Of a stretch of 37,536 nt of DNA, positions 27,246 to 36,171 are shown in pieces. Position 1 is the stretch's first letter; each line of letters opens with the position of its first letter. Made by a program: the position numbers and the translations under genes. The DNA lies in assembly GCA_012032775.1 (NCBI GenBank), contig JAAUQO010000033.1:1-37536 (forward strand), given 5' to 3'. This stretch comes from Oscillochloris sp. GTDB lineage: Bacteria; Chloroflexota; Chloroflexia; Chloroflexales; Chloroflexaceae. Below the pieces are notes generated by a model. That model saw only the letters and a program-made list of their open reading frames with translations, searched no databases and was not told where the DNA came from.

Positions 27246-27365
27246 GATCGCCTCGGCAATCGCAAGAACCTGCGCCGGCGTGGCCAGGCGTCCGATCGCC
27301 CAATGCCGGTTCGCCTCGGCGCCCAATTGGGCGCGCACCGCCGCCCGTGTATCGTTTTTGCGTCG
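27246..27365 (-). pseudogene. Possible small coding remnant after lactate permease
   Basis: A minus-strand frame reads DTRAAVRAQLGAEANRHWAI then GRLATPAQVLAIAEAIQ to a stop near 27246. Its composition looks protein-like, but it has no start and I recognise no family. It may be the tail of a lost gene. Confidence 0.25.
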
Positions 27366-28904
27366 CTACCCGGCCGCAAACACCCCCAACGTCAACAGCA
27401 GCGCCATCAGCCCGCCGAGCGCCACGTAGATACCACAGGCCGGCAGTGTCCGCCGCAGCACCTCGCCCTCGGCGCCTTGCAAGCCCACAGTTGCCCCACC
27501 GGCGATAATATTGTGCGGGCAAATGATGTTGCCCACCGCCGCGCCGAATCCCTGTGCGGCGACGATCACAATCACCGGCAAATCGCTGCTAAGTGCGGTG
27601 GCCTGCTGAAAATCGGTGAACAGGATATTCGAGGCGGTGGCCGATCCGGTCACAAAGGTGCCGAGTACGCCGACCAGCGGTGCGAACAGCGGCCAGAGAT
27701 CGCCGGTAGCAGCGGCGGCGGCCGCAGCCATGGTGTCGATCATCCCGGCATGCACCAGAATACGCGAAAGGCCGAGCATCGCCAGGAGCGCGATTGTCAC
27801 CCCGAAGACCTGCAAGGCCGCTGCGGTAATCGCGCCGCGCAGATCGGACAAGCGCGCCCGCTGGATCACGGCGCCGATCACGAAACTGATCGCGAGTAAT
27901 GTGCCGGGATGGTAGAACGGCTCGAAGCTGCCGGCGAAACGATCGAACAATTCCCAGCCAACCACCATGCTGCGCACCGTCTCACGAACCGGATCGAGCA
28001 GGCGCGTGAGCAGAATCAGCGCCACCAGCGCCAGATACGGCGACGCCGCCCGCAACAGTTTGCCGCCCTCGCCCGGCGGCGTTGTGCCCTGCGCCGACGC
28101 ACCGGTGAGCCGAAGCGCGGCCACAAAGCCAAGTGCGCCAAGTAACGCTCCGCCGAGCGTCGGCAACTCCGGCCCAATAAACTGCGCGATCAGGAACATC
28201 GGCAACAGAAAGAGCACCGCCGCAACTCCAGCCCAGGCCCAGATTCTGCGACCGGTAGGCGCCTGCGGCAATGCCCGCCGGATCACCTGCAAGGTTAACA
28301 ACACCATCACCCAACCCAGCACCAGGTGGAACAAACTCGTCGTCTGCGCGATCTCCAGACCCGCCAGGCCGGTAGCTGCGATCTGCGGCACAACCGGCGT
28401 GCCGACCGCACCGAACGACACGCCGACCGCATGCCCGATCAGGGCCGCCGTCACAGCGGCGATCGGCGTCAGGCCGAGGCTCACCAATAAGGGCGCGGCA
28501 AGGGCGATCGTGGTGCCGAAGCCGGCCGCACCCTCGATGAACAGCGCGAAGAACCAGGCCACCACCAGCGCGGCGATGCGCGGATCGGGCGAAAGCCGGC
28601 CGAGTGCGCTGCGGATGGCATCAACACCGCCGGTACGTAGCTGCAACTGATGAATACAGAGCGCAGGAAAAATGATCCAGAGGATCGTCGCGGCGATAAA
28701 GGTCGCTTCGGCAAGTGCGCCGGCCGTTGCCGCCGGTATGCCGATGTCGCCGTAGATTGTGCGGCCGAAGCCGAAAACAAACCATGCCAGCAACAAGGCC
28801 GTCGCAAGCCCAACCAGTCCGGCGTCCCGGGCCGACCAGCGAACAGCAAGCATCAATCCGAGAATCAGCGCGATCGGGAGGGCGGCAAGTCCAGCAAGCA
28901 ACAC
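27366..28904 (-). CDS. lctP: L-lactate permease family transporter
   Basis: A 512-residue LctP-family transporter for L-lactate, possibly glycolate, driven by proton symport, in the cytoplasmic membrane. It has about 13 hydrophobic segments. Family motifs are IEGAAGFGTTIALAAPLLVSLG near residue 125, GHAVGVSFGAVGTPV near 160, LAMLGLSRILVHAGMI near 370, GTFVTGSATASNILF near 410 and QGFGAAVGNIICPHNIIAGG near 450. GTG 28904 is supported by GAGG about eight bases upstream. The sequence is complete with no break. No lactate dehydrogenase gene is adjacent. Confidence 0.9.
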   Translation of the reverse strand: MLLAGLAALPIALILGLMLAVRWSARDAGLVGLATALLLAWFVFGFGRTIYGDIGIPAATAGALAEATFIAATILWIIFPALCIHQLQLRTGGVDAIRSALGRLSPDPRIAALVVAWFFALFIEGAAGFGTTIALAAPLLVSLGLTPIAAVTAALIGHAVGVSFGAVGTPVVPQIAATGLAGLEIAQTTSLFHLVLGWVMVLLTLQVIRRALPQAPTGRRIWAWAGVAAVLFLLPMFLIAQFIGPELPTLGGALLGALGFVAALRLTGASAQGTTPPGEGGKLLRAASPYLALVALILLTRLLDPVRETVRSMVVGWELFDRFAGSFEPFYHPGTLLAISFVIGAVIQRARLSDLRGAITAAALQVFGVTIALLAMLGLSRILVHAGMIDTMAAAAAAATGDLWPLFAPLVGVLGTFVTGSATASNILFTDFQQATALSSDLPVIVIVAAQGFGAAVGNIICPHNIIAGGATVGLQGAEGEVLRRTLPACGIYVALGGLMALLLTLGVFAAG

Positions 28905-29110
28905 GCAAATAACCTCTTTTCAAATCTTGTCGGCGGCACTCTTCCCTATGAGGATAGCATATCCCGCCGTGCCGTTTGTGGGTTCAGAGCCGTGCGTATG
29001 CTGTAGTTATACCCTGGCGATATACTGTAACCGGCGGCATCACAATCAATCTGTTACCGTACCTGCCGAATCTCCGGCCCACCACCAGCAACAGGGTAAA
29101 GGAATCCCAT

Positions 29111-30793
29111 ATGGCATTTCATACGGATGAATTAAAGCAACTGACTGCGGAAAATGAGCAACTTCGGCGAGCGGTCGAACGCTACCACAGTCTGCTTGAA
29201 CAACTCGCCATCGGCGTGTATATTTACCGGCTGGAAGATCGCGACGATGACCGAACCCTGCGTATGGTCGTCGCCAATCCCGCCGTCGAACAACTCACCG
29301 GCATCCCGGTACCGGAACAGATCGGGCGCACACTCGACGAGAACTTTCCCGGCCTGCGCGAACAAGGGATTCCACAAGCATACGCTCAGGTTATCCGTAG
29401 CGGCGAGGCGCTGGAAACCGAAAGCATTTACGGCGATGAGCGTGTGATCGAGGCCGCTTTCGCCGTACGGGCAGCGCCTTTGCCGAATGATGAAGTGGCG
29501 GTGTTCTTCGATAACATTACGGCTCGCAAGCAAACCGAATTGGCGCTCAAGCAGTTGAATAGCGAACTAGAGCAGCGGGTGGCCGAACGCACCACCGAGC
29601 TGGAACGTAGCCAGAGCATGTTGCAGCACGTCCTCAATTCCTCACCCTCGGCGATCTACATCAAGGATCTGCACGGGCACTTTCTGGTGGTCAACCAGCG
29701 TGCAGCAGGCGTAATGGGCCACGCGCCCGAAGAACTGCTCGGCAAAGCCGATTACGAACTGTTTCCGGAAGAATTTGTCGCGCAGTGGCGCGCTGCCGAG
29801 CAGGAAGTATTGCAACGCCAGGCAGCCGTCGAACAAGAGGAAACGGCGCCGCAACCCGATGGTATTCATACCTTCCTCTCAAGCCGTGCTCCGATCATGG
29901 ACGAAAACGGCAAGATCTACGCCATCGGCGGGGTCTCTACCGATATTACGAGCCGCATCAAGGTTGAAGAAGCGCAGAAACGCACCGCCGACGAACTCCG
30001 CGAGAACCAACAACTTCTGGCGACCTTGTTCGATTATCTGCCGGTAGCGGTGATTTTGAAGAGTGCCGCCGACAGTCGCTTTGTGTTGTGGAATGGTGGC
30101 AGTGAGCAATTGTTCGGCTTCAAAGCTGCCGATATCATCGGCAAAACCGATCACGATATCTTCCCTAAGGAACAGGCCGACGAGTTCCGCGCCGCTGATC
30201 TCGCCGTGCTGTCCAGCGGCCAACCGCATGTCATCCCTGAGGAGTTTGTCGATAGTGCGACACTCGGTCGGCGGACATTGCGCACCACCAAGATCCCGAT
30301 GATGGACCCGCAGGGCAAGCCGAGTTTCCTGTTGGTGATCTGCACCGATCTGACCGATGAGAAGCGGGCTGTCGATGAACGAGCGGATCTTCAAGCCCAG
30401 GTGATCGAGGCGCAACAACATGCTTTGCGCGAACTTTCAACCCCGCTGCTCCCGATCTCGCGCAAGGTTGTGCTGATGCCGATTATCGGCTCGGTCGATA
30501 GCCGCCGGGCGTCGCAGGTGATGGAAACGCTGCTGCTTGGCGTGGCCGAACATAATGCTCAGTTCGCAATTGTCGATATCACCGGTGTGCAGGTGGTCGA
30601 TACACAGGTCGCCAACGCCTTTATTCAGGCCGCTCGCGCGGTTTCGCTCCTGGGCGCCCAGGTGCTGCTGACCGGGATCAGGCCCGAGGTGGCCCAGACA
30701 CTGGTGCAACTCGGCGTCGATTTGCAGGGCATCATGACCCGCGGATCACTGCAAGACGGTATTGCCCATGCCCTGAAATTGGTCGGCCTGTAG
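29111..30793 (+). CDS. PAS-PAS-PAS-STAS sensor protein (RsbR-like)
   Basis: A 560-residue cytoplasmic signalling protein. A short coiled coil (residues 5-25) is followed by three PAS-type domains (about 25-140, 180-300, 310-425; third-domain landmarks DIIGKTDHDIFPKEQADEF), with a coiled coil near 145-175 (LNSELEQRVAERTTELERSQ). The C-terminal STAS domain (about 440-555) contains IVDITGVQVVDTQVANAF and LTGIRPEVAQTLVQLGVDL. RsbR-type proteins carry signals through Thr phosphorylation in the STAS domain within a stressosome. There is no kinase or output gene next to it. ATG 29111 is supported by AAAGGAA upstream; a start at 28976 is possible but lacks one. A STAS fragment at 36172 is a likely paralogue remnant. 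Confidence 0.88.
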   Translation: MAFHTDELKQLTAENEQLRRAVERYHSLLEQLAIGVYIYRLEDRDDDRTLRMVVANPAVEQLTGIPVPEQIGRTLDENFPGLREQGIPQAYAQVIRSGEALETESIYGDERVIEAAFAVRAAPLPNDEVAVFFDNITARKQTELALKQLNSELEQRVAERTTELERSQSMLQHVLNSSPSAIYIKDLHGHFLVVNQRAAGVMGHAPEELLGKADYELFPEEFVAQWRAAEQEVLQRQAAVEQEETAPQPDGIHTFLSSRAPIMDENGKIYAIGGVSTDITSRIKVEEAQKRTADELRENQQLLATLFDYLPVAVILKSAADSRFVLWNGGSEQLFGFKAADIIGKTDHDIFPKEQADEFRAADLAVLSSGQPHVIPEEFVDSATLGRRTLRTTKIPMMDPQGKPSFLLVICTDLTDEKRAVDERADLQAQVIEAQQHALRELSTPLLPISRKVVLMPIIGSVDSRRASQVMETLLLGVAEHNAQFAIVDITGVQVVDTQVANAFIQAARAVSLLGAQVLLTGIRPEVAQTLVQLGVDLQGIMTRGSLQDGIAHALKLVGL

Positions 30794-30936
30794 GACGCAT
30801 CCTCTGTGCCTGTTGTTTGCCGGCTGCAACGGTACGCAACAGGCACAAAATCTATCTTCCCCCACAACTCCCCGCGCATATTAGTTGCTGTACAGGCGCC
30901 AGATACACGAGCAAATAATCAAAGAAAGTGAACCGC

Positions 30937-31107
30937 ATGCATGCGCGCCCAGAGAGGAGAGCGCTGTTCGCAGTGTTTGCGCATTTGATCACACTCGTCG
31001 CCCTGCTTACATTATCGGCCTGTAGTACTGGTCAAAGCGCCGACCGGCGTTGCTACGGCTTCAGGATGCGGTTCACGGCGTCGCGATCAGGCCGGGCCAC
31101 CCGCTGA
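30937..31107 (+). pseudogene. Lipoprotein N-terminus fragment
   Basis: ATG 30937 begins a signal peptide (basic MHARPERR, hydrophobic LITLVALLTL) ending in a good lipobox LSAC. After STGQSADRR the frame runs into out-of-frame moeA remnant sequence and stops at 31107, 56 residues in. It looks like the start of a lipoprotein gene joined to unrelated DNA by a deletion. Confidence 0.5.
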
Positions 31108-31340
31108 TCCTGGCCGTCGCCGCCGGCAAACCCTGCCTGGGATTACCGGGCTAGCCGGTTTCAACCGCCTTAACCGCCGAACTCTTTTTGCGCCCGCTGA
31201 TCTACCGCATGCAAGGCATTAACCCGCCGCCTCGTTTGCATTGGCGCGCCGAAAAACGCGACCTGAACCACGGCAGGAGCCGGAGATGCGCTGACAGGGT
31301 GAGAGTGGAGCGCGTACCTGGGTTGCAAAGGCGGGCTGCC
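31062..31340 (+). pseudogene. moeA: moeA remnant (C-terminal part)
   Basis: The frame from 31062 reads QDAVHGVAIRPGHPLILAVA, AAGKPCLGLPG, a TAG stop where Tyr is expected, then PVSTALTAELFLRPLIYRMQ. This is the MoeA C-terminal signature of the molybdopterin molybdenumtransferase. A later degenerate stretch, RVRVERV, fits domain IV. The N-terminal two-thirds are missing and the stop is in frame, so it is a dead fragment. fdhD and mobA lie 1.4-3 kb away on the other strand. Confidence 0.6.
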
Positions 31341-31352
31341 GAATCTGACCGG

Positions 31353-31778
31353 TCAGGCCTGTTTCCACGGATTCATCACAGTGATTCCCGTATGCTGAAA
31401 ATCCGCATCATTTCGGGTCACCAAAACAAAGTTTCCTTGCCGGACAATCGCAGCAATGAGCGAGTCGATTGCGGGCATCGGCCTAGCCGCGAGTTCTAAT
31501 TGCCCAACCATTTCTCCCCATGTCAGCATCACCGCCGTGTTCAGATCGGCGATTTTTCCGGCAAATCGGATCAAGAGATCCGTCTCAAGCCATTGCATCA
31601 CCGTGGCACGACGCTCTGAGAGCGGCAGCTTTTCAATGCCTTTGCGAATTTCGCCAAGCGTGATCGCACTAAGGTATACCGCCTGCGGATCAAGCTGGTC
31701 AAGCCAGTCCAGAACGGCCCGATTCGGCTGCTTACTGATCAATTCAGAAATGACATTCGTGTCGAGCAAATACTTCAT
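31353..31778 (-). CDS. PIN-domain toxin, VapC/FitB type
   Basis: A 141-residue PIN ribonuclease. The acidic active-site residues are present: Asp in YLLDTNVISEL, Glu in TLGEIRKGIE, Asp in MPAIDSLIAAI and Asp in TRNDADF. Such toxins cleave tRNA or rRNA when freed from antitoxin. The start overlaps the upstream antitoxin stop by the ATGA arrangement, which implies translational coupling. Confidence 0.9.
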   Translation of the reverse strand: MKYLLDTNVISELISKQPNRAVLDWLDQLDPQAVYLSAITLGEIRKGIEKLPLSERRATVMQWLETDLLIRFAGKIADLNTAVMLTWGEMVGQLELAARPMPAIDSLIAAIVRQGNFVLVTRNDADFQHTGITVMNPWKQA

Positions 31779-32031
31779 AATGCCAGATCCTCACGGACGG
31801 GACTTTGATCACGGGTTACATCGAGCGCAACCTCTGCTAATGGCGATTCTTGAAAAAAACGGAGAGCTTCTGTTGCGCGAGTGTGAGCCGGCGATACTCC
31901 TGGTACGAAAGCACAATCACCGTTTCTACACCACGTTTTGTGATCACCTGTGGACCGTGCGTCAATGCTTCCTCCACCACCTCACTAAACTTGTTTTTGC
32001 TTCTTGAAGTTGCCAGGTACGACTCATACAA
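31775..32031 (-). CDS. Phd/YefM-type antitoxin (one frame break)
   Basis: About 85 residues across one break. MYESYLATSRSKNKFSEVVE, ITKRGVETVIVLSYQEYRRL is the Phd/YefM N-terminal DNA-binding fold; it autorepresses the operon and its C-terminus neutralises the toxin. The frame stops early at 31837, after a 7-base T run (minus strand). One more T lets it continue as QESPLAEVALDVTRDQSPVR to a stop overlapping the toxin start. This is the expected toxin-binding tail, so the break is probably an error. Confidence 0.82.
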
Positions 32032-32175
32032 GCTCCTATTTGTTTCTGTCTAGTCTGTCTAGCAAGAGTATAAAGGAGGAGCGAAGCCATGTCAAGCCAG
32101 GAGAGGGGAAATGAGGCCACACAAAGAGATGTTCAGCGCAGCGATCGCACTATCAGCCCTTAACCTATCATCGCG

Positions 32176-32588
32176 TCAATGTTCACGGTTGCCTTTCGCA
32201 GCTTGCAGTTCATCGCGATCCACGCGCAAAATCACATGCTCCATGGAGAACGACTAGATCAAGGCAAGCGGGATGGTGTAGCGCCCACGCAATCCCCACC
32301 AGTGCGTCACGAGCATGCTGCCGTCGCCAAGCAAGTGCCGGCTGTCGGGTGCGGTGGCGTAGCCCGCATCCACCGACTGCGTGAGCGGCCCACGATTACC
32401 GAGCGTCAATGTCGGCACGGGGCCACGTAGCTCGCCGTTGAATGACGAACTCTGGCCTGCGCCGTCCGTGATCAGTGGTTCAGGCGGCTCCACTTTCCCC
32501 GGTATCACCCGCTGGATCGTGCCGAGATATGTGTAGTCCCTGGTATACACATCCATCCCGGCCGCAGACCGCGATCATCAATACGCAT
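32176..32588 (-). pseudogene. PRC-barrel-like protein gene with frame break and amber codon
   Basis: ATG 32588 follows GGAGG eight bases upstream (MRIDDRGLRPG). The frame breaks at a C run at 32557-32559, and one added base continues it as MDVYTRDYTYLGTIQRVIPG, a PRC-barrel-like first strand set. The frame reaches TAG at 32254-32256 in RYTIPLALI, after which SFSMEHVILRVDRDELQAAK continues in frame to 32176. The TAG stands where Gln (CAG) would fit. With repairs it would be about 138 residues. PRC-type proteins can bind partners in ribosome or photosynthetic assemblies; here the role is unknown. Confidence 0.5.
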
Positions 32589-32700
32589 TCTGTTCGCCTC
32601 CGGCTCCAAATTCTACCTACGCTATTGTGGGCGGTGCGGCTCCGCCACATGCAAAAGTGTTTATTGGATGCGGTTTGCTATGCCGGCCACATCCAAGGAA

Positions 32701-33550
32701 CTATGATCCAAACCGCACCCGCTCGGCCCCGGCATAAACCCGCAGCCGGCGCCCGCGCACATAGCCGATCAGGGTGATATTCCAGGCCTGGGCCAGGCGA
32801 ATCGACATGACCGTCGGCGAGGTGTGCGAGATCACAATCGGCGCCTGCATGTTGTAGGCCTTGGTGATCATCTCCGACGAGATCCGCCCGCTGCTCACCA
32901 GAATGCGGTCTCTGGTCGGGATCGCGTCGAGCAGACATGCGCCGCAGATCTTGTCGAGGGTATTGTGGCGGCCGACATCTTCGGCCAGCACCAGCAATGC
33001 GTCCGGTTCGGCCAGGGCCGAGGTATGGACACCGCGACTGCTGCGATACAAGCCGGCCGCCTGGTTAAGCATCTGCATCAAGCCGGCAACTTGCGCCGCA
33101 CTCAGCTGCAGATCGCTGATCAACGGCGGCCGATCACCGGCCAGATCGTCGAAGGTAACGCCACCGCCGCAGCCACTGGTCAGTACCCGCCGGCCATTGC
33201 GTTCCGGCGTCGCTTGACGCAACCGCACGGTAATACTGCCGACGGATTCCTCACACGAGTGCATGCGCAGCTCGCCGTTCAAACCGACCTCGGCGAAGAT
33301 CATATACACACGATGCTTGTCGAGATGCACTTTCAACTGCCAGAGATCAGCGAGGCCGCCGATCACACCTTCCGAGATCAAAAAACCCAGTGCCAGATGA
33401 TGCAAACCAACCGGCGAACACATAAAGGTGACACTCGCGACCATTCACATAAAGCGCCCATGGGGTCTCGGCGATCACCGGCCGGCGAACAGATTCGGCC
33501 TGCTCGCCATCAAAATCGACATAGGTCAACTCATGAATCGGTTCAGTCAT
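32701..33550 (-). CDS. fdhD: Formate dehydrogenase sulfurtransferase FdhD (frame break)
   Basis: FdhD passes sulfur to the Mo-bis-MGD cofactor and so activates formate dehydrogenases. The N-terminus (MTEPIHELTYVDFDGEQ, then AETPWALYVNGRE) lies in one frame from 33550. Past about 33431 the protein continues in another as VTFMCSPVGLHHLALGFLIS, then TSGCGGGVTFDDL (the sulfur-carrying Cys loop, with a single Cys) and LAEDVGRHNTLDKICG, to FGS. Two lost bases (GGG read as G, giving REWVTFMC) explain the shift. Total is about 283 residues, normal. mobA follows upstream on the same strand, but no formate dehydrogenase structural gene is in the window. Confidence 0.88.
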
Positions 33551-33557
33551 CATCGTA

Positions 33558-33585
33558 ATGCCTGATGCCTGATTCTTGATGCCTG
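33558..33585. repeat. Heptamer tandem repeat ATGCCTG x4 before fdhD
   Basis: ATGCCTG, ATGCCTG, ATTCTTG and ATGCCTG follow each other in 7-base phase. It is the reverse complement family of the GCATCAG repeat at 36602-36629. Confidence 0.8.
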
Positions 33586-33617
33586 ATCGGTGTGCATTGC
33601 AACGCAAGCATCAAAAA

Positions 33618-34297
33618 TCAAGGATCATCGGAAAGGGGCTTCTGTAGCGGTTGATCAAAATCACGTGCAAGCAACCGGCCCGCCGCGTCCATCTGCTCAA
33701 TCGTGTTGATATTGAGGAATGAGTAACCGTGTGGATCGTAACGACGCGATTCTGCCGGATCGAGGTAGGCAACGTGAACCTGCGGCAGGAATGCGACAAT
33801 CCGCCGCGCCCGGCCTCAAGTGCGGCCTGCATCGGCGCCAGACAGCGTTTCGCATAGATCGCGTGTAAGGGTTCAAGATCGAGCCCATTGCGCGCATCGC
33901 CGGGGCGCGGCGAACGCGGCACCAGCGCATCATAATCACGTTTGCGGGCCAGCATTGCCTGCAACAGCGGCGCATGCAACAGCGGCATATCGCAGGCCAC
34001 CACCAGCGCATACTCCGCGCGAGCCGCCAAAACTCCGGAATAGATCCCGCCCAATGCACCGCCGTCGGGATACCGGTCACCGACGATCTGCGCCGGCAGA
34101 TCCGGCCAATCGGCGGGATCATTCAGCACCACCACCACATCCGTGCAGAGCGACGCAACCGTCGCAACCGTGTGCTCCAGCAGGGTCGGCCCATGCTCGC
34201 CCCACAACCGCAACCGGCGCTTATCGCGACCCAATCGCCGGCTCAGCCCGCCGGCCAGCACCACGGCACTTGCCGCCTCAATTTCACGCTTGCTCAT
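33618..34297 (-). CDS. mobA: Molybdenum cofactor guanylyltransferase MobA (frame break)
   Basis: MobA attaches GMP to molybdopterin to make MGD. From ATG 34297 it reads MSKREIEAASAVVLAGGLSR with the nucleotide-binding GGLSRRLGRDK loop, then DRYPDGGALGGIYSG, VVACDMPLLH and PLHAIYAKRCL. Near 33805 a break occurs; one frame back the expected C-terminus follows (IVAFLPQVHVAYLDPAESRR, YSFLNINTIEQM) to a stop at 33618-33620. One missing base in the GC-rich stretch repairs it, giving about 226 residues. It lies just upstream of fdhD on the same strand, separated by a heptamer repeat. Confidence 0.87.
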
Positions 34298-34368
34298 ATG
34301 TTTGTGTTGGCAATATTCAGGCCAGAATTTCACCGATCGCTCTTATGCTACACTACGGATAAAGTATC

Positions 34369-34412
34369 TGTTCGATCGGGATTAGCGATGGATCGCCAAT
34401 CCCGATCGAACA
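34369..34412 (+). promoter_or_regulatory. Long near-perfect hairpin in the 5' leader of the EttA gene
   Basis: TGTTCGATCGGGATT (34369-34383) pairs with 34398-34412, and GCGAT/ATCGC stack inside with a single A-C mismatch: a stem of about 20 pairs. It ends 22 bases before the GTG start and follows a promoter-like TATGCTACACT at 34345-34355. It may be a 5'UTR control element or a protein-binding palindrome in this divergent region. Confidence 0.6.
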
Positions 34413-34433
34413 AAATCATTAAGGAGCGTTTCC

Positions 34434-36106
34434 GTGACTGACACCAAAGTCATTTATTCCATGATGCGGGTGAGCAAGGTGCATCCGCCGAACAAAGAAG
34501 TGCTGAAAGATATCAACCTGAGCTATTTCTACGGCGCGAAGATCGGTGTGATCGGCGCCAATGGCTCGGGCAAAAGTTCGCTGCTGCGGATTCTCGCCGG
34601 TGTTGATCAGGATTTTATGGGCGAGACGGTGCTTTCGCCGGGGTATACGATCGGCTTTCTGGAGCAGGAGCCGCAACTAAGCTCCGGCAAAACCGTGCGC
34701 GAGATTGTCGAGCAGGGCGTCGCCGAAACGGCTGAACTGCTCAAGCGCTATGACGCAATCAACGAGAAGTTCGCCGAACCCGACGCCGACTTCGATGCGT
34801 TGCTGGCCGAGCAGACCGAACTTCAGGAGAAGATCGACCACCTGGATGCCTGGGATCTCGACTCGAAGCTCGATCTGGCCATGGATGCATTGCGCTGTCC
34901 GCCGGCCGACACCCCGGTTGATGTGCTTTCCGGCGGTGAGAAGCGCCGCGTGGCCCTGTGCCGCTTGCTGCTGCAAACCCCCGATATCCTGCTGCTCGAC
35001 GAGCCGACCAACCATTTGGATGCCGAGTCGGTGGCCTGGTTGGAGCGCCATTTACAGGACTACAAAGGCACGGTGATCGCCGTCACCCACGACCGCCACT
35101 TTCTAAACAATGTCGCCGGCTGGATTCTGGAGCTCGACCATGGTCGCGGCATTCCCTGGCGCGGCAACTATTCAAGCTGGCTCGACCAGAAGAAGCAGCG
35201 GCTTTCGGAGAGCGAGAAGAACGAAAGCCAGCGCCAGAAAGCACTGCAGCGCGAGTTGGAGTGGATCAATATGGCGCCCAAGGGCCGCCAGGCCAAGTCG
35301 AAGGCCCGGATCACGGCGTATGAGCGCATGCTGAACGAGAACCAGGAGCAGCGCGACCGCGAACTGGAGATCTTTATTCCGCCGGGTCCGCGCCTGGGTG
35401 ATGTGGTAGTGCGCGCCGAGAAGATCGCCAAGGGCTTCGGCGATCGGCTACTCTACGAAGATCTGAGCTTCGACTTGCCGCCGGGCGGGATCGTCGGGAT
35501 TATCGGCCCAAACGGCGCCGGAAAGACGACCCTGTTCCGGATGATCGTCGGCCGGGAGCAACCCGACGGCGGCGCACTCAATGTCGGCTCGACCGTAGAG
35601 CTTGGCTATGTCGATCAGAGCCGCGACGATCTCGACCCGAACAAGACCGTCTGGGAAGAGATTTCGGGCGGCCACGACATTATTGTGCTGGGCAACCGGC
35701 AGGTGAACTCGCGGGCCTACTGTGCGCGCTTCAACTTCACGGCGCCGATCAACAAAAACTGCTGGGGAATCTGTCGGGCGGCGAGCGCAATCGCGTCCAG
35801 TTGGCGAAAATGCTCAAAGCCGGCGCGAATGTGTTGCTGCTCGACGAGCCGACCAACGACCTGGATGTGCATACATTGCGCGCCCTTGAAGAGGGTCTAG
35901 AAGAGTTCGCCGGCTGCGCCGTGATCATCTCCCACGATCGCTGGTTCCTCGACCGGGTCGCGACGCATATCCTGGCCTTCGAGGGCGAGAGCCAGGCCTT
36001 CTGGTTTCCCGGCAGCTACTCGGAGTACGTGGCCGACTATCGCAAGCGCAAGGGCGGCGAGGCCGAGCGCCCGCACCGCATCACCTATAAGAAACTGGTT
36101 CGGTAG
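34434..36106 (+). CDS. ettA: EttA-type ABC-F translation factor (one frame break)
   Basis: A soluble ATPase with two ABC domains that binds the ribosomal E site; EttA gates the first peptide bond according to energy state. Motifs in order: Walker [10 protein letters not shown] near residue 42, signature [10 protein letters not shown] near 166, Walker [13 protein letters not shown], the linker (P-site tether) with [15 protein letters not shown] near 283, second Walker [10 protein letters not shown] near 360. The frame breaks near 35741: FNFT then one frame back [48 protein letters not shown], to 36106. One missing G repairs it, giving about 557 residues, the EttA size. GTG 34434 follows AAGGAG. 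Confidence 0.92.
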
Positions 36107-36108
36107 CG

Positions 36109-36153
36109 CGTAAGGGCGAAGCATCGCGGTGAGCACGATGCTTCGCCCTTACG
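36109..36153. terminator. Perfect 18-bp hairpin after ettA, ATGCTTCGCC family
   Basis: 36109-36126 pairs perfectly with 36136-36153 around a 9-base loop, three bases after the ettA stop. It can serve as terminator for both ettA and the convergent STAS fragment. It contains the ATGCTTCGCC core shared with two other intergenic hairpins. Confidence 0.7.
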
Positions 36154-36171
36154 GATGACTATCCCACATCC

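Noticed and set aside
33347..33607. Independent small protein upstream of fdhD
   Set aside because: It is the FdhD N-terminus (ETPWALYVNGRE) in a shifted frame.
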